From Bagarius yarrelli (taxonomy: Eukaryota; Chordata; Actinopteri; Siluriformes; Sisoridae): a stretch of DNA of 64,000 nucleotides. The notes under the pieces are model-generated. The model was not told where the DNA came from. It did not search any database and was given only the letters and a program-made list of their open reading frames with translations. Below, piece after piece: positions 47,972 to 60,145 of the stretch. The stretch's first letter is position 1, and every line of letters begins with the position of its first letter. The position numbers and the translations under genes are program-made. Location of the stretch: contig VCAZ01000125.1 of NCBI GenBank assembly GCA_005784505.1, positions 603,501 to 667,500 on the forward strand, in the 5' to 3' direction.

Positions 47972-48550
47972 GGGCTTGCAAAATCGCTAGCCCAACATTC
48001 CAGGGCAACGTCTTCCAGTCGGGCTACCAAAATATATCTCTGCCCTGTCTGCTGGGCTATCAAATATAAATGAGTAATTCGGTTGTAATTTTTTTCAGGC
48101 ACCAGGGAGCCACTATTAATATGTGGGGGATTGAAATAGCGTTTGAACGCACGTACGCTCGCTTTACTTTCACTTTCAATTCAACGGTGCAAAAGAACAG
48201 CAGTACTGATTTAACTTGATGTTTGTCAGTCACTCTCCGGATCTGTTGCACACCGAATCCTCCCACAGGAATGGTCCTGTCAGTCGTTACCATCCTCACG
48301 TGACGGGTGGAATCTCGCAAAGCAAGTTTAAACATTTAATAAAGAAATATAAACGCACGAGCAGTTTGTATTGATAATTGTAAATATTTTATATCTTATG
48401 AATGCTATTTGTGTTTTGGGTTGATGTTTTGTTTATTTCAAAACATTCTTTTCATTAAAACTAAATAATAATGTCTTCTTAAATTTGGATTAGTTAAATT
48501 CATTTTAGGCTAGCGAAAACTAAAGAGTACCTGCCCGAAGGTACTCTTCG
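47972..48550. repeat. dispersed repeat, family D, copy 2
   Basis: 'CCAGGGAGCCACTATTAATA', 'CTCTCCGGATCTGTTGCACA' and 'AGAGTACCTGCCCGAAGGTA' correspond to copy 1 in the same orientation. The last motif is nearly palindromic. Confidence 0.65.
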
Positions 48551-48689
48551 TCCTGTTATTAGCTAAAACATGATTAAACATGAATAAATGTTTTAACTAA
48601 ATGCAAAATCTGGATACTGGTTGAAAGCCTGCTGATTAATTAGTGAAATGATTGCAACCTGGTTAAACCGGAAAAGACAAGCTAAAGTA

Positions 48690-48842
48690 ATTCTAATTTT
48701 TTGATTAATCAGTTATACTAGGCATAACTCGATAGTTATAATAGGCATAAATGACTGCACAAGTCTAAAAACTGCTGATTAATCAATAAATTATCCTTAT
48801 AAATGCTAAATAATCGACAATCATCATTTGTTGCAGCCCTGC
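48690..48842. mobile_element. fragment of hAT-like 'GGGCTGCAAC' family, inverted
   Basis: On the minus strand it begins CAGGGCTGCAACAAATGATG and continues with the AT-rich 'GTCGATTATTTAGC' typical of the family. Only one end is clear. Confidence 0.45.
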
Positions 48843-49197
48843 TAGTGAATAAATTGTCTTCTGAATGGGATGGAATGACATGTATACAGAACCCGTGTGT
48901 TATTAAGATCTAGTCCCACTTCTAATCATATAGTAAAATGAATATTTTATTGTATCAAAAATCAGCAAAAATCAGCTCATAACCCTCAGAGTTCAACAGG
49001 CTCTTAGTGCGCGTGCGTTCATATTTTAGAACCATAATGCACGTCTGCCTGTAAACAACAGCTCACAGATTTAAGACTGTCGGGTGCAGCCAGCGCCTCC
49101 ATACTGTGACCTTTTCACTCTTTATTTCTCCACACACTGATCCATCATTCTCAGTGGAGTTTATTAGGTTATACAAACAACTTCACCAGAACAATTT

Positions 49198-49255
49198 ACG
49201 GCATCTATTAAAAGCCTTTATCCAGAGTGGCTTACATTTATCTGATTTATTCAGC
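49198..49255 (-). mobile_element. SINE family A tail fragment
   Basis: 'TTTATCCAGAGTGGCTTACA' followed by 'TTTATCTGATTTATTC', inverted tail. Confidence 0.5.
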
Positions 49256-50784
49256 GATACCTAATGCCTATTTTTGCGAAATCGCAGACAAATGCAGGAA
49301 ATTAAAGGCAAATTGGTGCTCGTTCATGCAAGTGACCATTAAAGCCAAATGTCTGGACCAGTCATTAAATATATCGGTAATAACCTACAGCCAATGAGCG
49401 GGCAAAACACAAAGCAACAGGAAGTTTAGGGAGGAACACAATATTGATGAGCATGATTCCTTTTCATTTCATGCCGTTTCGCTGCACATCAGTGCACAGA
49501 CCATTTGTATTGCGAACTTCTTGCAGGCTACCATTTTAATAACATTCCCAGTCTTGTGCAAAGACTCACACATGATCTGGCGATTTTTGAGATTGGTTTA
49601 GAATTTTTAGATGAATCATATTTGAGTAAATATGAACAGAAATTTTATAGAATTAACGCAAAGGTTTATAGTTACAGATGAATTGGTGCTGTTGAAGTTC
49701 TTCCAGGCGATTTAATTAGCGGGACCTGAACTTTGCATTTCCTGGTGTATAAGAGAACATCGCTTCTTATTTTGAAGCTTGTTAAAGCATTTCACACTGC
49801 GCTTTAACACTGGCTTATCATCTCTCTAAACCTCGCATGTAACCCAGGTAGAGAAAGGTTTCACATGTGTAATTTCGGGGTTGGGGGTTGTGTATAGCGG
49901 GGTTAGTCTGACTTTTCATCCAGGGTTATGAAACCTTGCTCTGAAGCAGGATTAGGGCGGCTTTTGCGATGTTCACTTTAGATTGTGGTGCCAAGCGTGT
50001 GAAGTATCAAAGAAATATTAGGGGCAGAAACATAAAACTGTGGCTAAAAAAACGATAGTGTCTTGGTTACATTTTTAAAACCACCTGCACTTTTTATTGC
50101 ACGTCTCTGTTGAAGAGCCAATAGAAAGTAAAACCAAATGGGTAGCGCAATAATTTAATTTGCAAAATAAGACGCATCACATTTAGATGAAGCCTACAAC
50201 AGGTTTAGGTTGCATAGGCATAAGCAGGTTCTGTGCAATATGTATATATAGCATATGAAAAGTAAATTAGGTTAGATATACTCTGGTGGAGTTGTTTTAT
50301 GGCAGATATTTAAACACAGCTTTGCTATTTTAGTGTAACTTAGATCTCCAAACTGAGCAACTGATGTTCTAATATATTTTAGTGCATGATTTGCTGATTT
50401 TTTATGTGCAATCTTTCTAATTGTATCGGTTATATATTGGTGGATTCGATATTATGAAATCCAAATTTGATCATAAAAACATCTTAAATATCGGTAAAAA
50501 TAGAAGTAAAACCGATTATCGGTCGATCTCTACTTCACAGGAATGTATTTTACAGCATTTCAGACAAATAAAAAATAATGTCATATGGTGGCGGAACACG
50601 TCAATTAGAGTGGTTCTATCATTATAGCTCAAGTCCGTTCACATAAAACTGAAAAAAAAAAGTCTCTTTTCCATTACCATATAACCCACTATTAGTGATA
50701 GTCTATTTCTCAGTAAAAGGCATAAAAATCAATAAACACATTCTCAAGCAGTAGATTTGCAGCCGGCACTTGTAATTTTCTTAC

Positions 50785-51192
50785 CGACAGATTTCACTGT
50801 GATCGCAGTGGTGGCTGCGTTTTCTCCGATCTGCTGCCACTCCCAGTCTGGCGCGCTGCCACTTTGCAGCCACTCGGTGGCACTGCAGCGGTACTGCCCC
50901 TCGTCTGTGGGAAAGGCGTTGTACAGGGTGAGGGTAAAGGTGTCTGATCGGATTCGTTCCACATGCACCTCCCCATAGCTGTGACGCTCCAGGTAGCTGG
51001 ATCCAGGCTGTACGGTGCCAAAGCGGTCCACTGATGCCAGGTCAACAGCGGGAGCGCTGCCATCATTGTCGGTCCACTGCCAGACGATGGACAGAGCTCC
51101 GACTGTGGAATACACTGAGCATGTCAAGTGGATGTGTTCTCCCTCCAACACCTCGGAGGAGTTGCTGGTCAATGTCAGGCTAATGTTACTAC
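50785..51192 (-). CDS. igsf3: igsf3 coding exon, Ig V-type domain (probably domain 5)
   Basis: This 408-nt, phase-1 exon has acceptor CTGTCTTTAG and donor GTAAGA. It encodes an Ig V-type domain with Cys near residues 25 and 103, core Trp in 'IVWQW', and 'DEGQYRC' followed by 'SATEWLQ', the Glu-Trp-Leu variant of the family motif. Potential N-glycosylation sites are visible near the N-terminal edge: 'NIS' around residue 3 and 'NSS' around residue 11. The frame joins on both sides without stops, to the 54.3-kb exon upstream and the 43.6-kb exon downstream ('VKSV-A-SSFF'). Open frames on the opposite strand of this exon are shadows of it. Confidence 0.88.
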
Positions 51193-52510
51193 CTAAAGAC
51201 AGAAAGAGAGACAAAAAGAGATGATGTAAAAGAAACCACCACTTAGTTGAACTAATGGGGCCTTAAAAGTGTGAATATTACTGCTGCAAGTTAAGTCAGC
51301 TTTTATTCATCCTATTTAATGTTTCCTGTCATATAAGGCTAATCCTATTCGCAGATTCATTAAAAAATCTTTCCCACCATTTATTCAGGCTCCCCAGCCA
51401 CAGCTGATGGTGAAAGCCGATTATGTGCAAGTGTCTTGCTGACTCTTCCAGGTGAGTCCTGGTTTATTGTACAAACGTTAATGGATGTTGACTGGCAAGG
51501 GTTTCGGAACTGTCTATGGGGTGGAGGATCTTGCAAGCAGAGTATGGATCAAAGGCCGTCCCCAGTGTTTTCGACAGGGATTTCTACACACATCCACACC
51601 CTCTTACAATCAAAGAGGTTAACATTGATAAGAGACACTTTGAAGAGTCACAAAATCTCTCTAGTGCTTCTCCAGAGTTTTTCGCTACTTCCTTTGGGAA
51701 GAAACGTCTCCCCAACATGGCAAAACAAATCAGCTCGCAACATACTGTACACTACTACTAGCAGTACACACTTATAAATACAGAGCAAGGCTGATTTTAG
51801 TCCCAAAATGAATGTGTGCGATTGCACGTCTGCGTCTTGCTCTCCCAGCACTCGTCTTTACTATGCTTTCCATCTCTAGCTGCCTGAGACATGAGAGACG
51901 CTGTTAAATCAGCGAATGTGTGAGCTGTTTCATCTTTGTCTCTTCCTTCCCGCTGTCTGCCTGGTGCTTACTGATTTTCCCACCATGTTATCTTGGCCTC
52001 AATGTGTTTGTGATTCCTGCCACTGCTGCCTCTTATCTGAGTAAAAAACAGACCCTCCAATCAGGCCCAGTTTGTCAGCAGGATTTCGGCTTTGGTGTGC
52101 TGGCAGACCTGTCACATGCTGCCTCAATGCACAACATGGCACGTATTTACACTGCAGGTCTTTTCAATTTTGTGAATATATCCCCAATTTATTTGACGAC
52201 CCATTTAAATCTTCTTTTAAAACTGACCCGTATCCGATATCTGTATTTAAACTATGCACTGCAGAGCGACACATGGTAGACATTCTGACTGGAGAAGGAG
52301 GTAAAAATTCTGGGCAAAACTCAATGGATGCAATGGACAAAGACAAAATTATTATTCATTATTTAGCTATTATACTTATTCCGTGACACACTGGAGGAAA
52401 AAAAATTGAAATTGGGTCACTTGATACATACGGTGTAAATACGGCCATAAAGACCAGACATGGGAACTGAAAGAACAGGACAGAAGGCGTGGAAATGGAG
52501 TAAAACTCTG

Positions 52511-52533
52511 AGTGTGTGTGTGTGTGTGTGTAC
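52511..52533. repeat. (GT)n microsatellite
   Basis: About 11 GT units. Confidence 0.9.
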
Positions 52534-53006
52534 ACACAATACAAGAACAAAAGAGATGGAGATAGAGACAAAACAAACATAAGTAACAATAAAACCAAGA
52601 AAGAAAGAAATATAGACAATTGTGGTGCGTGCGCAGCAGCCTGCGGGTGTTGTTATCAGTCTAATGGTCTCATAAACCCTGCATATATTGCAGAAAAGCT
52701 CCTGGGGGACAAAGCCAAACAAATTACTGGAATAAAGCAGATCTCTAAAGGGGCACATCCACAGAATCTCCTTCCTGTCTCTGAATAACATGAGGACGGA
52801 ATTGCTGGGATATAGAGAAGGGTTGGTTAGGGTCACTGGATATAATGTATTTACTTCAGCTATGCGTTTCTCGTTTATAACCACGAGAAAAAAAAGGAAA
52901 AAAGGTCAAGGATTCCACCTTGCTGTCACCCAAATAAACAGACATTTAAACTGCAGCTGGGGAAAGTGATGTGTTGGTGTTGTGACATGGTCGCCTTTGG
53001 CCCCTG

Positions 53007-53025
53007 GTGTGTGTGTGTGTGTGTA
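53007..53025. repeat. (GT)n microsatellite
   Basis: About 9 GT units. Confidence 0.85.
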
Positions 53026-53431
53026 TAGTATTAACAAGGAAGTGAAAAGGTCTGCTGCTCTGCTGGGCTGTAGCCTCGATCCTCAAAATAAAATTCTGGT
53101 AAAGCTTGAAGGGTCAGATGTGCCAGTAAAATCCTCAACACCTGCCCTGTGTCTATGGTCTCACCGCAACTCGGGTGATTTGTTAAATACAAGTTAATCC
53201 AACAATAATTCAACAATGGATTTTCAAACAGCTACTGATAGGGGACCTGTGAGGATCAGCCCTATATTAAGAGGCCAACAGAGCATTGCAACAGTTCCCT
53301 AATCTGTTCAGCTCTCTTACCTTCTGTCTGAGGGCAGGTGTTACATACCTGCACTAAAAGCCTACCTTGGCTTTTATTTACTAATTTTAAATATATATAA
53401 AAAATTAATATGTAGAAATTAATCAATTTAT

Positions 53432-53583
53432 TCATCTTCTATACCTGCTTATTTCCTAATTCGGGGTCACCGGGATCTGCTATCGGCTATCCCAGCCATC
53501 TCTGAAAGGGCGAAAGGCAGGAAGGATACACGCTGTACAGGTCACTAATCCATCACAGAGCAACACACACTCACACTCAATCC
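53432..53583 (-). mobile_element. SINE family B, 3' portion, inverted
   Basis: On the plus strand 'TACCTGCTTATTTCCTAATT' and 'ATCCATCACAGAGCAACACA' are the reverse of the family B tail. The tRNA-like head is missing. Confidence 0.65.
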
Positions 53584-53774
53584 TTGGAGGGCAGGTGGCC
53601 TTACAGAGTTTACCTACAACCCTAAATTAACTAATCAAGGTCTTGCTAGGTACTATTATTACAAAGATAATATGTAATACTTAAAACTTACAGGCAGGTG
53701 TGTTGAGGCAAGTCGAAGCGAAACTCTGCAGGACACCAGCCTTCCAGAATCAAGTCTAATGGCCCCTGTTCTAA
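53584..53774. mobile_element. copy of the same hAT-like MITE (diverged)
   Basis: It contains 'CTTGGAGGGCAGGTGG', 'ACAGGCAGGTGTGTTGAGGC', 'AAACTCTGCAGGACACC' and the end 'GGCCCCTG', in the same order as in the 17.5- and 30.3-kb copies. A short AT-rich insertion is present in the middle. Confidence 0.65.
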
Positions 53775-54327
53775 AGTTCCTGTTTTCTTTTAAGTAACTA
53801 AGAAGTATTTCTCCTTTTACCTTTTGTCTGAACTTTCATTACTAATGTATTAGTCTTTAGGCAGCTCTCTCATCAAACAAACTGTTTCTTACATTTGCAG
53901 AACTCTTTTTGGCACAAGCAATAAAAATAAATACATGCATATATGTACCATACATTATTTTCCATTCAGGGGTATTTTACTCTTTCAGAAATGAGTAGAA
54001 ACAAAGTAGTTCGGACAAGGCATTATTCTAGTTTTTTTTCCTTCATTACTCTTCACTAAGGAGAATTGGCTAGGTGATAAGAGAAAGCCTAACCTCAAAC
54101 ACCCCAGCCCCACTCCCGGAGAGGGAAATCTGACTGGACAATAAGGTGACACAGCTCTAATGGCCTTCTGCCCGCTAATTTACTGCTGAGACATGTCTTC
54201 TCTTTACTGTCTAGTTAGGTTAAAAGTGTTACTCCAGTCCAGCGAAAGAAAAAGCAGTACTTTCGAAATTTCTTTGGTTCACTCTCCTGCCTTAAGGGAC
54301 CAACATCACTAAGAGAAGAATACTCAC

Positions 54328-54714
54328 TCAGGGGAGTCACGCTGATCTGAACATTACGGGAACGCTTGCTTCGATCGATGAAGTCTCCAGTGGGAGTCTT
54401 CTCCCTCTCGGTCACCCTGCAGATGTATTTCCCAGCATCATCGAGAAGCAGGTGCTGCAGCTTGAGCAGGTGAACAGATGGACTTTCCTTACGAACAGTC
54501 ATGAGGCCGGTGGCCTCACGTTGCACGTAGTTTGCCCCCAGCACGGGCACAGCGCTGGGCCCCACCACGGCTATAGACGAGCTGCTGAAGACCCACGACA
54601 CCGAGAAGTATCGCTCAGCAACGTTCTGAGCATCTATGGTGCAGCGGAGCTCCAGCGGCTCACCTGCCGTGTAGGCCCGGCGATCTGTTGTCACCTGGAT
54701 GCTAAAGTCCCGAT
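54328..54714 (-). CDS. igsf3: igsf3 coding exon, Ig V-type domain (probably domain 4)
   Basis: This 387-nt exon, flanked by acceptor CCTTTTAG and donor GTGAGT and phase 1 at both ends, encodes one Ig domain. Cys residues are near positions 25 and 99, with 'VSWVF' for the core Trp and 'DDAGKYIC' before the second Cys. It is the shortest Ig exon in the window (129 codons, against 136-140) and has no Glu-Trp motif after the second Cys. In its place is a charged stretch 'REKTPTGDF' and a basic 'RSKRSR', which could be an exposed loop or a proteolytic site (inference). It joins downstream as 'VTPL-S-SNIS'. Together with its neighbours it belongs to the ectodomain of a type I membrane protein. Confidence 0.88.
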
Positions 54715-55574
54715 CTAAAAGGAAGAAAAATAAATAGGAGAAAAGTGTAAGATGTAACAATCAAAGGCTTTAGCAACATTCATCATCAATCACTTTCTCT
54801 AATAAAAAAAAACCAACCGAAATTCATACGGCAAAAGTAAATTTCTTGATCAATGAATTTTCACACGGAATGATGTGGTTGCTCCTTCGCCCAAACAGTG
54901 CATTTTCCACTTCGTTCAGCGGTGATCGCCTCAAGCTGCAATTACACACCACTTGAAACAGACTTCACGAACTGAGCTATACCAAAGCACGAGTTCAAAG
55001 CTCTCTGACACGTAGGACCCGTTGTGAATCCTAAAGAAACGTTTACGTGCCTGAGTTACAGATTGGCATGACCAACCTGTGACCAATCGAATTAGGACAA
55101 CAGCCTGTAGCAGTTGGCATTTATACACGCAAGCATTGTACAGCTCTGTTAGGATGTCAGTAGCCTGCAGCCGTCTTACAACTAGGTTTACAAGATTAAA
55201 GAGTACGGCGAAACATAGAGCAGAGCACAGGAATCATTTATTACAGAATAGATAAAGGAAAAACCTTCAGATAGAGGATTGGGGGAGTAAAGCCAAGAAA
55301 TGCAAAAAGAGAATAACTTAATAAAAAAAGAAACTAATACAAGAGTTTTGAGTAACTAAACACGATTAGTCAGAATAGTCTATTACTCAGTGATTATTTA
55401 CATCAATAATATATCAATTAACAACATTTAAACAATGATTTCTTTTTTTTATTTTACATTGTATTTTTTTTTTATTTATACATAATTGTATGCATCAATT
55501 TTTAAAATAAGATATAAATCTTATCCTATTATACTTCTGTGGCTTCACCTATGGCAGGACTGCTTGAGCACTGA

Positions 55575-55720
55575 ATTACCTTCTTGCGCTACAGCGCCAC
55601 ACTGGTTAAACAGCATTACTGCAGTTCCTTACATAACATCAGAGATAAAATGACTAATCGACAACAAAAATATTTGCAGATAATTATTTAATCGATAATT
55701 ACTTCAAGCCATACATTATG
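55575..55720. mobile_element. fragment of hAT-like 'GGGCTGCAAC' family
   Basis: It contains 'GCGCTACAGCGCCACACTGG', shared with 39.9 kb, followed by 'GACTAATCGACAAC' and 'TTTAATCGATAATTACTT', as in the family's AT-rich terminal part. Confidence 0.45.
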
Positions 55721-56169
55721 CATTTTAATCAACATTTCTTTATAACATCTAAGAGAGCCATAGCAGAATGTAGCATGGAATTTAAGCAAAAGGACAGCAG
55801 TACGAGTGAACATTGAGATCAGGATTCTGTCCGTGTCTTTACTTGCCGAGCGCTATCTGCTAGCAAATTTTCCCGAATTAGAGTCTGTTAAGTTCCAAAT
55901 ACAGCTGCTTAATGAACGCGTTCCAGATTAAAGCACCAAAATTTGTGCTGGGCTCTTTTATATTATCCTGTCAAGTTCATGCTACATTATAGTTTCAAGA
56001 GATAACAGGCAGCAACCACAAATGTGCGTAAAAAATGTGTGTAAAATGTGCTGTTTTACCACAGTAGTAAACAGTTACCACTGTACACTATTTGGACAGT
56101 TTGTAGACATCTAGCACACCCATAAGTGTGTCATCCCCAAACTGCAGTCACAAAGCTTTTTTATAAACT

Positions 56170-56520
56170 CTGCTACTTCGAAAATAACTCGGCCTTTTCA
56201 CCGGAGCTGGTGCCAGAGCCAGTGCCTATTCAGGAACCTGGCTGCACTTTTCCACAAAGTGGCCAAGGCTTCTAGCACAGACTGCAGATTTAGAGGTGCC
56301 ATTTTTAAAAGTGGATTAAGTAACAAGGACATAAATTAACAGGAATGAAATGTTAGTTCATTAGTGGTGACAGGAAAAAGTCAAGTCTGAAAGCAATGAG
56401 AGAAAGCATGTATATGAGAAGATAGCAGAGAAACAGCAGCCATATTGTTTAATTGATTTGCCAACCATAAGCCGGCTATAGCACCAGCACCAGCACCAGC
56501 ACCAGCCCCGGTATAAAATA
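56170..56520. repeat. dispersed transposon-like repeat, family C, copy 2
   Basis: 'GGCTGCACTTTTCCACAAAG' and 'GGAGCTGGTGCCAGAGCC' match the other copies. The end contains a (CACCAG)n stretch at 56,485-56,508. Confidence 0.5.
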
Positions 56521-56817
56521 TCAGTAATAAGAGTCCCAAACAATGTCCACTGTACACTATAAATCGTTGTGTGTCCAGCATGACACATAAATCATTGTGT
56601 GTTCTGGTTGGTGTGGAGGAACTCAAGTGTTCTTCACAGAGGCCTGACTCAATCCCACTGAACACCAACTGCACCTCTTCATCTGACATCATGTTTGATT
56701 TCATTAATTAGTTTGGGGCTAAAAAAAAAAAAAAATCCCCACATTAAACTGTATAATTACCACATGATGCTATTCACAACCACTTCATTAGTATTTATAC
56801 CCTACTCTTGGTATATA

Positions 56818-57722
56818 CAGTGCCTTGAAAAAGTATTTATACCCCTTGAATTTTTTCACATTTTGTCACCTTATAACCACAAACTTTTTTTGATTAAGAT
56901 TTTATGTAAAAGACTAACACAAAGTAGCACATAATTGTGAAGTGAAACAAAAATGACACATGGTTTTTAAAATTGTATTTAAATAAAAATCTGAAAAGTG
57001 TGGTGTGCATTTGTATTTAGCCCCCCTGTGTCAATACTTTGTAGAGCCACCTTTTACCTCAATTTTTGGGGGGTCTCTACCAGCTTTGCCCATCTAGAGA
57101 CTAAACTTTTTGCCTATTCTTTTTTGCAAATAGCTCAAGTCTGTGAACAGCAATTGCCACAGATGGGATTTAGGTCTGGACTTTGACTCAAGTTTTTTGC
57201 AGCCTCCAACAGGTTTATTTTTCAGGATTGCTTTGTATTTAGCGCCATCCATCTTCCATCAACTCTGACCAGCTACCCTGTCCCTGCTGAATCCCCACAG
57301 CACCAGAGTGACTATAGGCCTCTTGGCTGCTTCTTTGACCAGCGCTCTCCTTGCTCATTCTGTCAGTTTAAATGGACAGCCATGTCATGGTAGGTTTGCA
57401 GTTGTGGAAAACTTTTTCCATTTTTGGATGATGGATTAAACAGTGCTCCTTGAGATGTTTAAAGCTTGGGGTATTTTTTATACCTGTCTCGTGAGTTCCT
57501 TGGTCTTCATGATGCTATTTGTTCACTAGTTTTTCCTAACAAACCACTGAGGCCTTCACAATACAGGTGCATTTACACCGAGACTAAATTACACACAGGT
57601 GGACTCTTAACTAATTAGGTGACTCCTAAAGGCAATTGACTGCACTGGATTTTATTTAGGGGTATCAGAGTACAGGGGGCTGAATACAAATGCACGCCAC
57701 ACTGTTCAATTTTGAAAAGCGT
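56818..57722 (-). mobile_element. Tc1-like DNA transposon, internally deleted and truncated at one end
   Basis: The left end reads CAGTGCCTTGAAAAAGTATT, preceded by TA, typical of a very common fish Tc1-like family. Inside are the antisense remains of a transposase gene on the minus strand (start region near 57,520), with large internal deletions. The right end stops around 57,720 without its terminal repeat and runs directly into a SINE fragment at 57,729. Confidence 0.85.
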
Positions 57723-57728
57723 ATATTA

Positions 57729-57811
57729 TTTACATTTACAGCATTTAGCAATTATCCAGAGTGACATACATGTATCTCCTATTTATACAACTGAGCAATG
57801 AGGGGTTAATA
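57729..57811 (-). mobile_element. SINE family A tail fragment
   Basis: 'TTTACAGCATTTAGCAATTA' and 'ACAACTGAGCAATGAGGGG', inverted, abutting the truncated Tc1-like element. Confidence 0.65.
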
Positions 57812-57959
57812 TTAGTTTTTTATCAAGCAGGTCAAAGAGTGCTTAATGCGTTGAGGTATAAGTCTTGGAGTACACGGTACAGTGATCCGGGACACAAGTA
57901 TGCAACTGAACCAGCAAGCGAATATTAAAGTAACAAAATTAAACAGTGTCGTTCTTGTG

Positions 57960-58310
57960 TCACTGATACCGCATCTTCACTAGGGCTGTTGCTGGAGCTC
58001 AGTCAGGAACTGGGCTGCACTTTTCCATTCAAAAAAAAGTCCTGAGCCTGGGCCAAAATTCTGTTTCCGACTGGATACGAAACCTTGCTGGTTGTGAACA
58101 AGGGCATCTTTAACATCAGTGCGTTGTAACTTTTAATACAGACCAAATTTAAAAAGGAGTTATTTGTATCAGCCATGGGAGTTTAGGTAAATTACCAACA
58201 ACAATCAAATATAGCAGTACAGCAGTGCTCAGCAGGGAAGAGCAACCTTCTCCCCACCATCTGGCGTCCAAGACAAACTAAAAAGTATCAGTAAACACTA
58301 TGTCCTGTGG
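57960..58310. repeat. dispersed transposon-like repeat, family C, copy 3
   Basis: 'GTCACTGATACCGCATCTTC', 'GGGCTGCACTTTTCCATTC' and 'TAAATTACCAACAACAATCA' occur in the same order as in copy 4. Confidence 0.6.
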
Positions 58311-59649
58311 GACACAGGACAGTTTTTTTTTTTTTTATCCCAAATCTGTATGCAACTAAAGCAGCAAATGTAAAACATTAAAATAATAAAACAAAGCAGG
58401 TTCCATCCAGATTAAGCTTCAGTCTGGCTGCGGACTTACAATTAAAATGAATTCTGCATTGGAGCAAATTGTCATATCAGAGAGAAACAGGAACACAGAG
58501 GACCGCTTGCGATTGGTGGTATTATGTTATGTCCATGTAAACTTAATCCTGTCTGAATAGGGCTCAACTCTGTAGCCTGTCCTCCCATTTAATATAGCCA
58601 CAGGCTTCTCATACTGTCCTGCTGACCGCCTCCATGCTCTCTATAATGATAGAACTTCTGGTTCTAGAAACTCCTCATGCAAGCACTGATTTAATGCAGA
58701 GGGGAATCTAGTTATGATTTACAAGAATAAATCACTCACCTCTGTAAAGAAAGCTATGCTTTAGAAATGTACATTAACGGCAGATGAGTAATGAGTGAAA
58801 AACAGGACTCATTACTGGATGTTTGGGTGAATGGTTGGGGGAGACTTGATTTTGTCATGTGTAATGCGTGCTGAACGAAACAAGAATGCGCGGAATCTAA
58901 TAGAGCGGGATTTCGCCTGAGAAAAAAAACCCTTTCTACAGTCATATTCTAATAAGAGAGAAAAAATAGAGGAATTGGAAAAGTAGAGGGAAAGAGTCAT
59001 GCATCAGTAAGTCATTTGGGCAGTGACAGGGGAGAAGGAAGTGAAGAAGCGGTCTGTGAACACAAGCTGCTTTGCGTGTCGCTTCTATTTATGAGCAGAA
59101 ACATGCACACACCCAGCCACACACAAACCAACCCTTACTTACCACAAAATCTACCCACCACCTCACAAACACACCACCCATACATTACACTCACAATCAG
59201 ACTCCCCACTTGCAACACACTCACTCAAAGCTATCCGAACACACAACCAGCCACACCACTGGCAGTGAATCCACGCTGAGACACACACTGCCCTCTGCAT
59301 TGTCCTGGTCGAGGTTAGCAGTCTGCCAGCTTAGACAGAGCAGCCAGCCCTCATAGTCCAGCTGCTGCAAGGACACTTAGATGCAGCGTGCTTTCAAAGA
59401 CAAATTGTTTTCTTTATCCGTGCACGGCTCAGGGGACACTTTGTAATCCCAATGAGAATTTCTCTCGTGATCGTAGTGCATCTGTTCTGCCTTTTCTACG
59501 GCACCTTGACCAAGCTTAGACAAATCTATCAGCTTCACTCACTGACCTTAGTCTTTAATCACAATACTAACAGACATCTTAGAGTCTACTTACAGGAAAT
59601 TAAAATGCACATACAGTCAGGCAGAATCGGGAAACAGACAAATCTGTCC

Positions 59650-60145
59650 TAGCGTCACTGATACCTGCTTTTTCATCAGGGCTAGTGCCGAAAGCCAAGT
59701 GGAAACCGGGCTGCACTTTTCCACTCAAAAAAATCCTGGGCCTGTGGCCAAATCCTGGTTCTGAACTGGTCCCAAAAACTTGAACATTTAACACCAATAG
59801 GCAGAGCTTTCACCACAGACCAAAGTCTGAAAGAGGCCGTGTCTAATAGCTATGTGAGTTTGGGTTAATTACCAAAAATAATCAAATATGGCAGTTCAAC
59901 ATTTTGGCAAAAGAGACCAACATTCTCCACACCAACTGTTTAACATGAGAAGTCCGAGACAAACTAGAATGTACCATGAGAAATACGCATGTATATAAGG
60001 AAATAGCGAGTAAAATTGCAACAACATAATTTAATTGATTCACTGGCTAATCAGTCAACATGTTGGTGGCGGTCCCACTACCCAAGTGCCACCCTTGACC
60101 AAGCACCGACTCAAGCTTCGGCCCCCGTCCTGGTAAAAAAAGCAT
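59650..60145. repeat. dispersed transposon-like repeat, family C, copy 4
   Basis: 'GCGTCACTGATACCTGCTTT', 'GGGCTGCACTTTTCCACTC' and 'TTAATTACCAAAAATAATCA', ending near 'CAAGCACCGACTCAAGCTTC' and 'GTCCTGGTAAAAAAAGC'. The most complete copy. Confidence 0.6.

Larger units (their letters stand above)
43985..50784 (-). other. igsf3 intron (6.8 kb)
   Basis: Lies between the domain 5 and domain 6 exons. It contains a large TA microsatellite, SINE fragments, a hAT-like MITE at 45.5 kb, a Tc1-type fragment at about 47.2-47.4 kb and an unclassified 600-bp repeat at 48.0-48.5 kb. From about 49.3 kb to 50.7 kb nothing is recognisable. Confidence 0.85.
51193..54327 (-). other. igsf3 intron (3.1 kb)
   Basis: Contains GT microsatellites (52.5 and 53.0 kb), a decayed SINE and a copy of the hAT-like MITE (53.4-53.8 kb). 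The interval 51.2-52.5 kb has open frames but no domain signature, splice context or family resemblance. Confidence 0.85.

Noticed and set aside
51436..52386. Overlapping plus-strand open frames in the 3.1-kb intron
   Set aside because: Frames differ from one another, no domain or splice pattern is visible, and they lie inside a well-supported intron.
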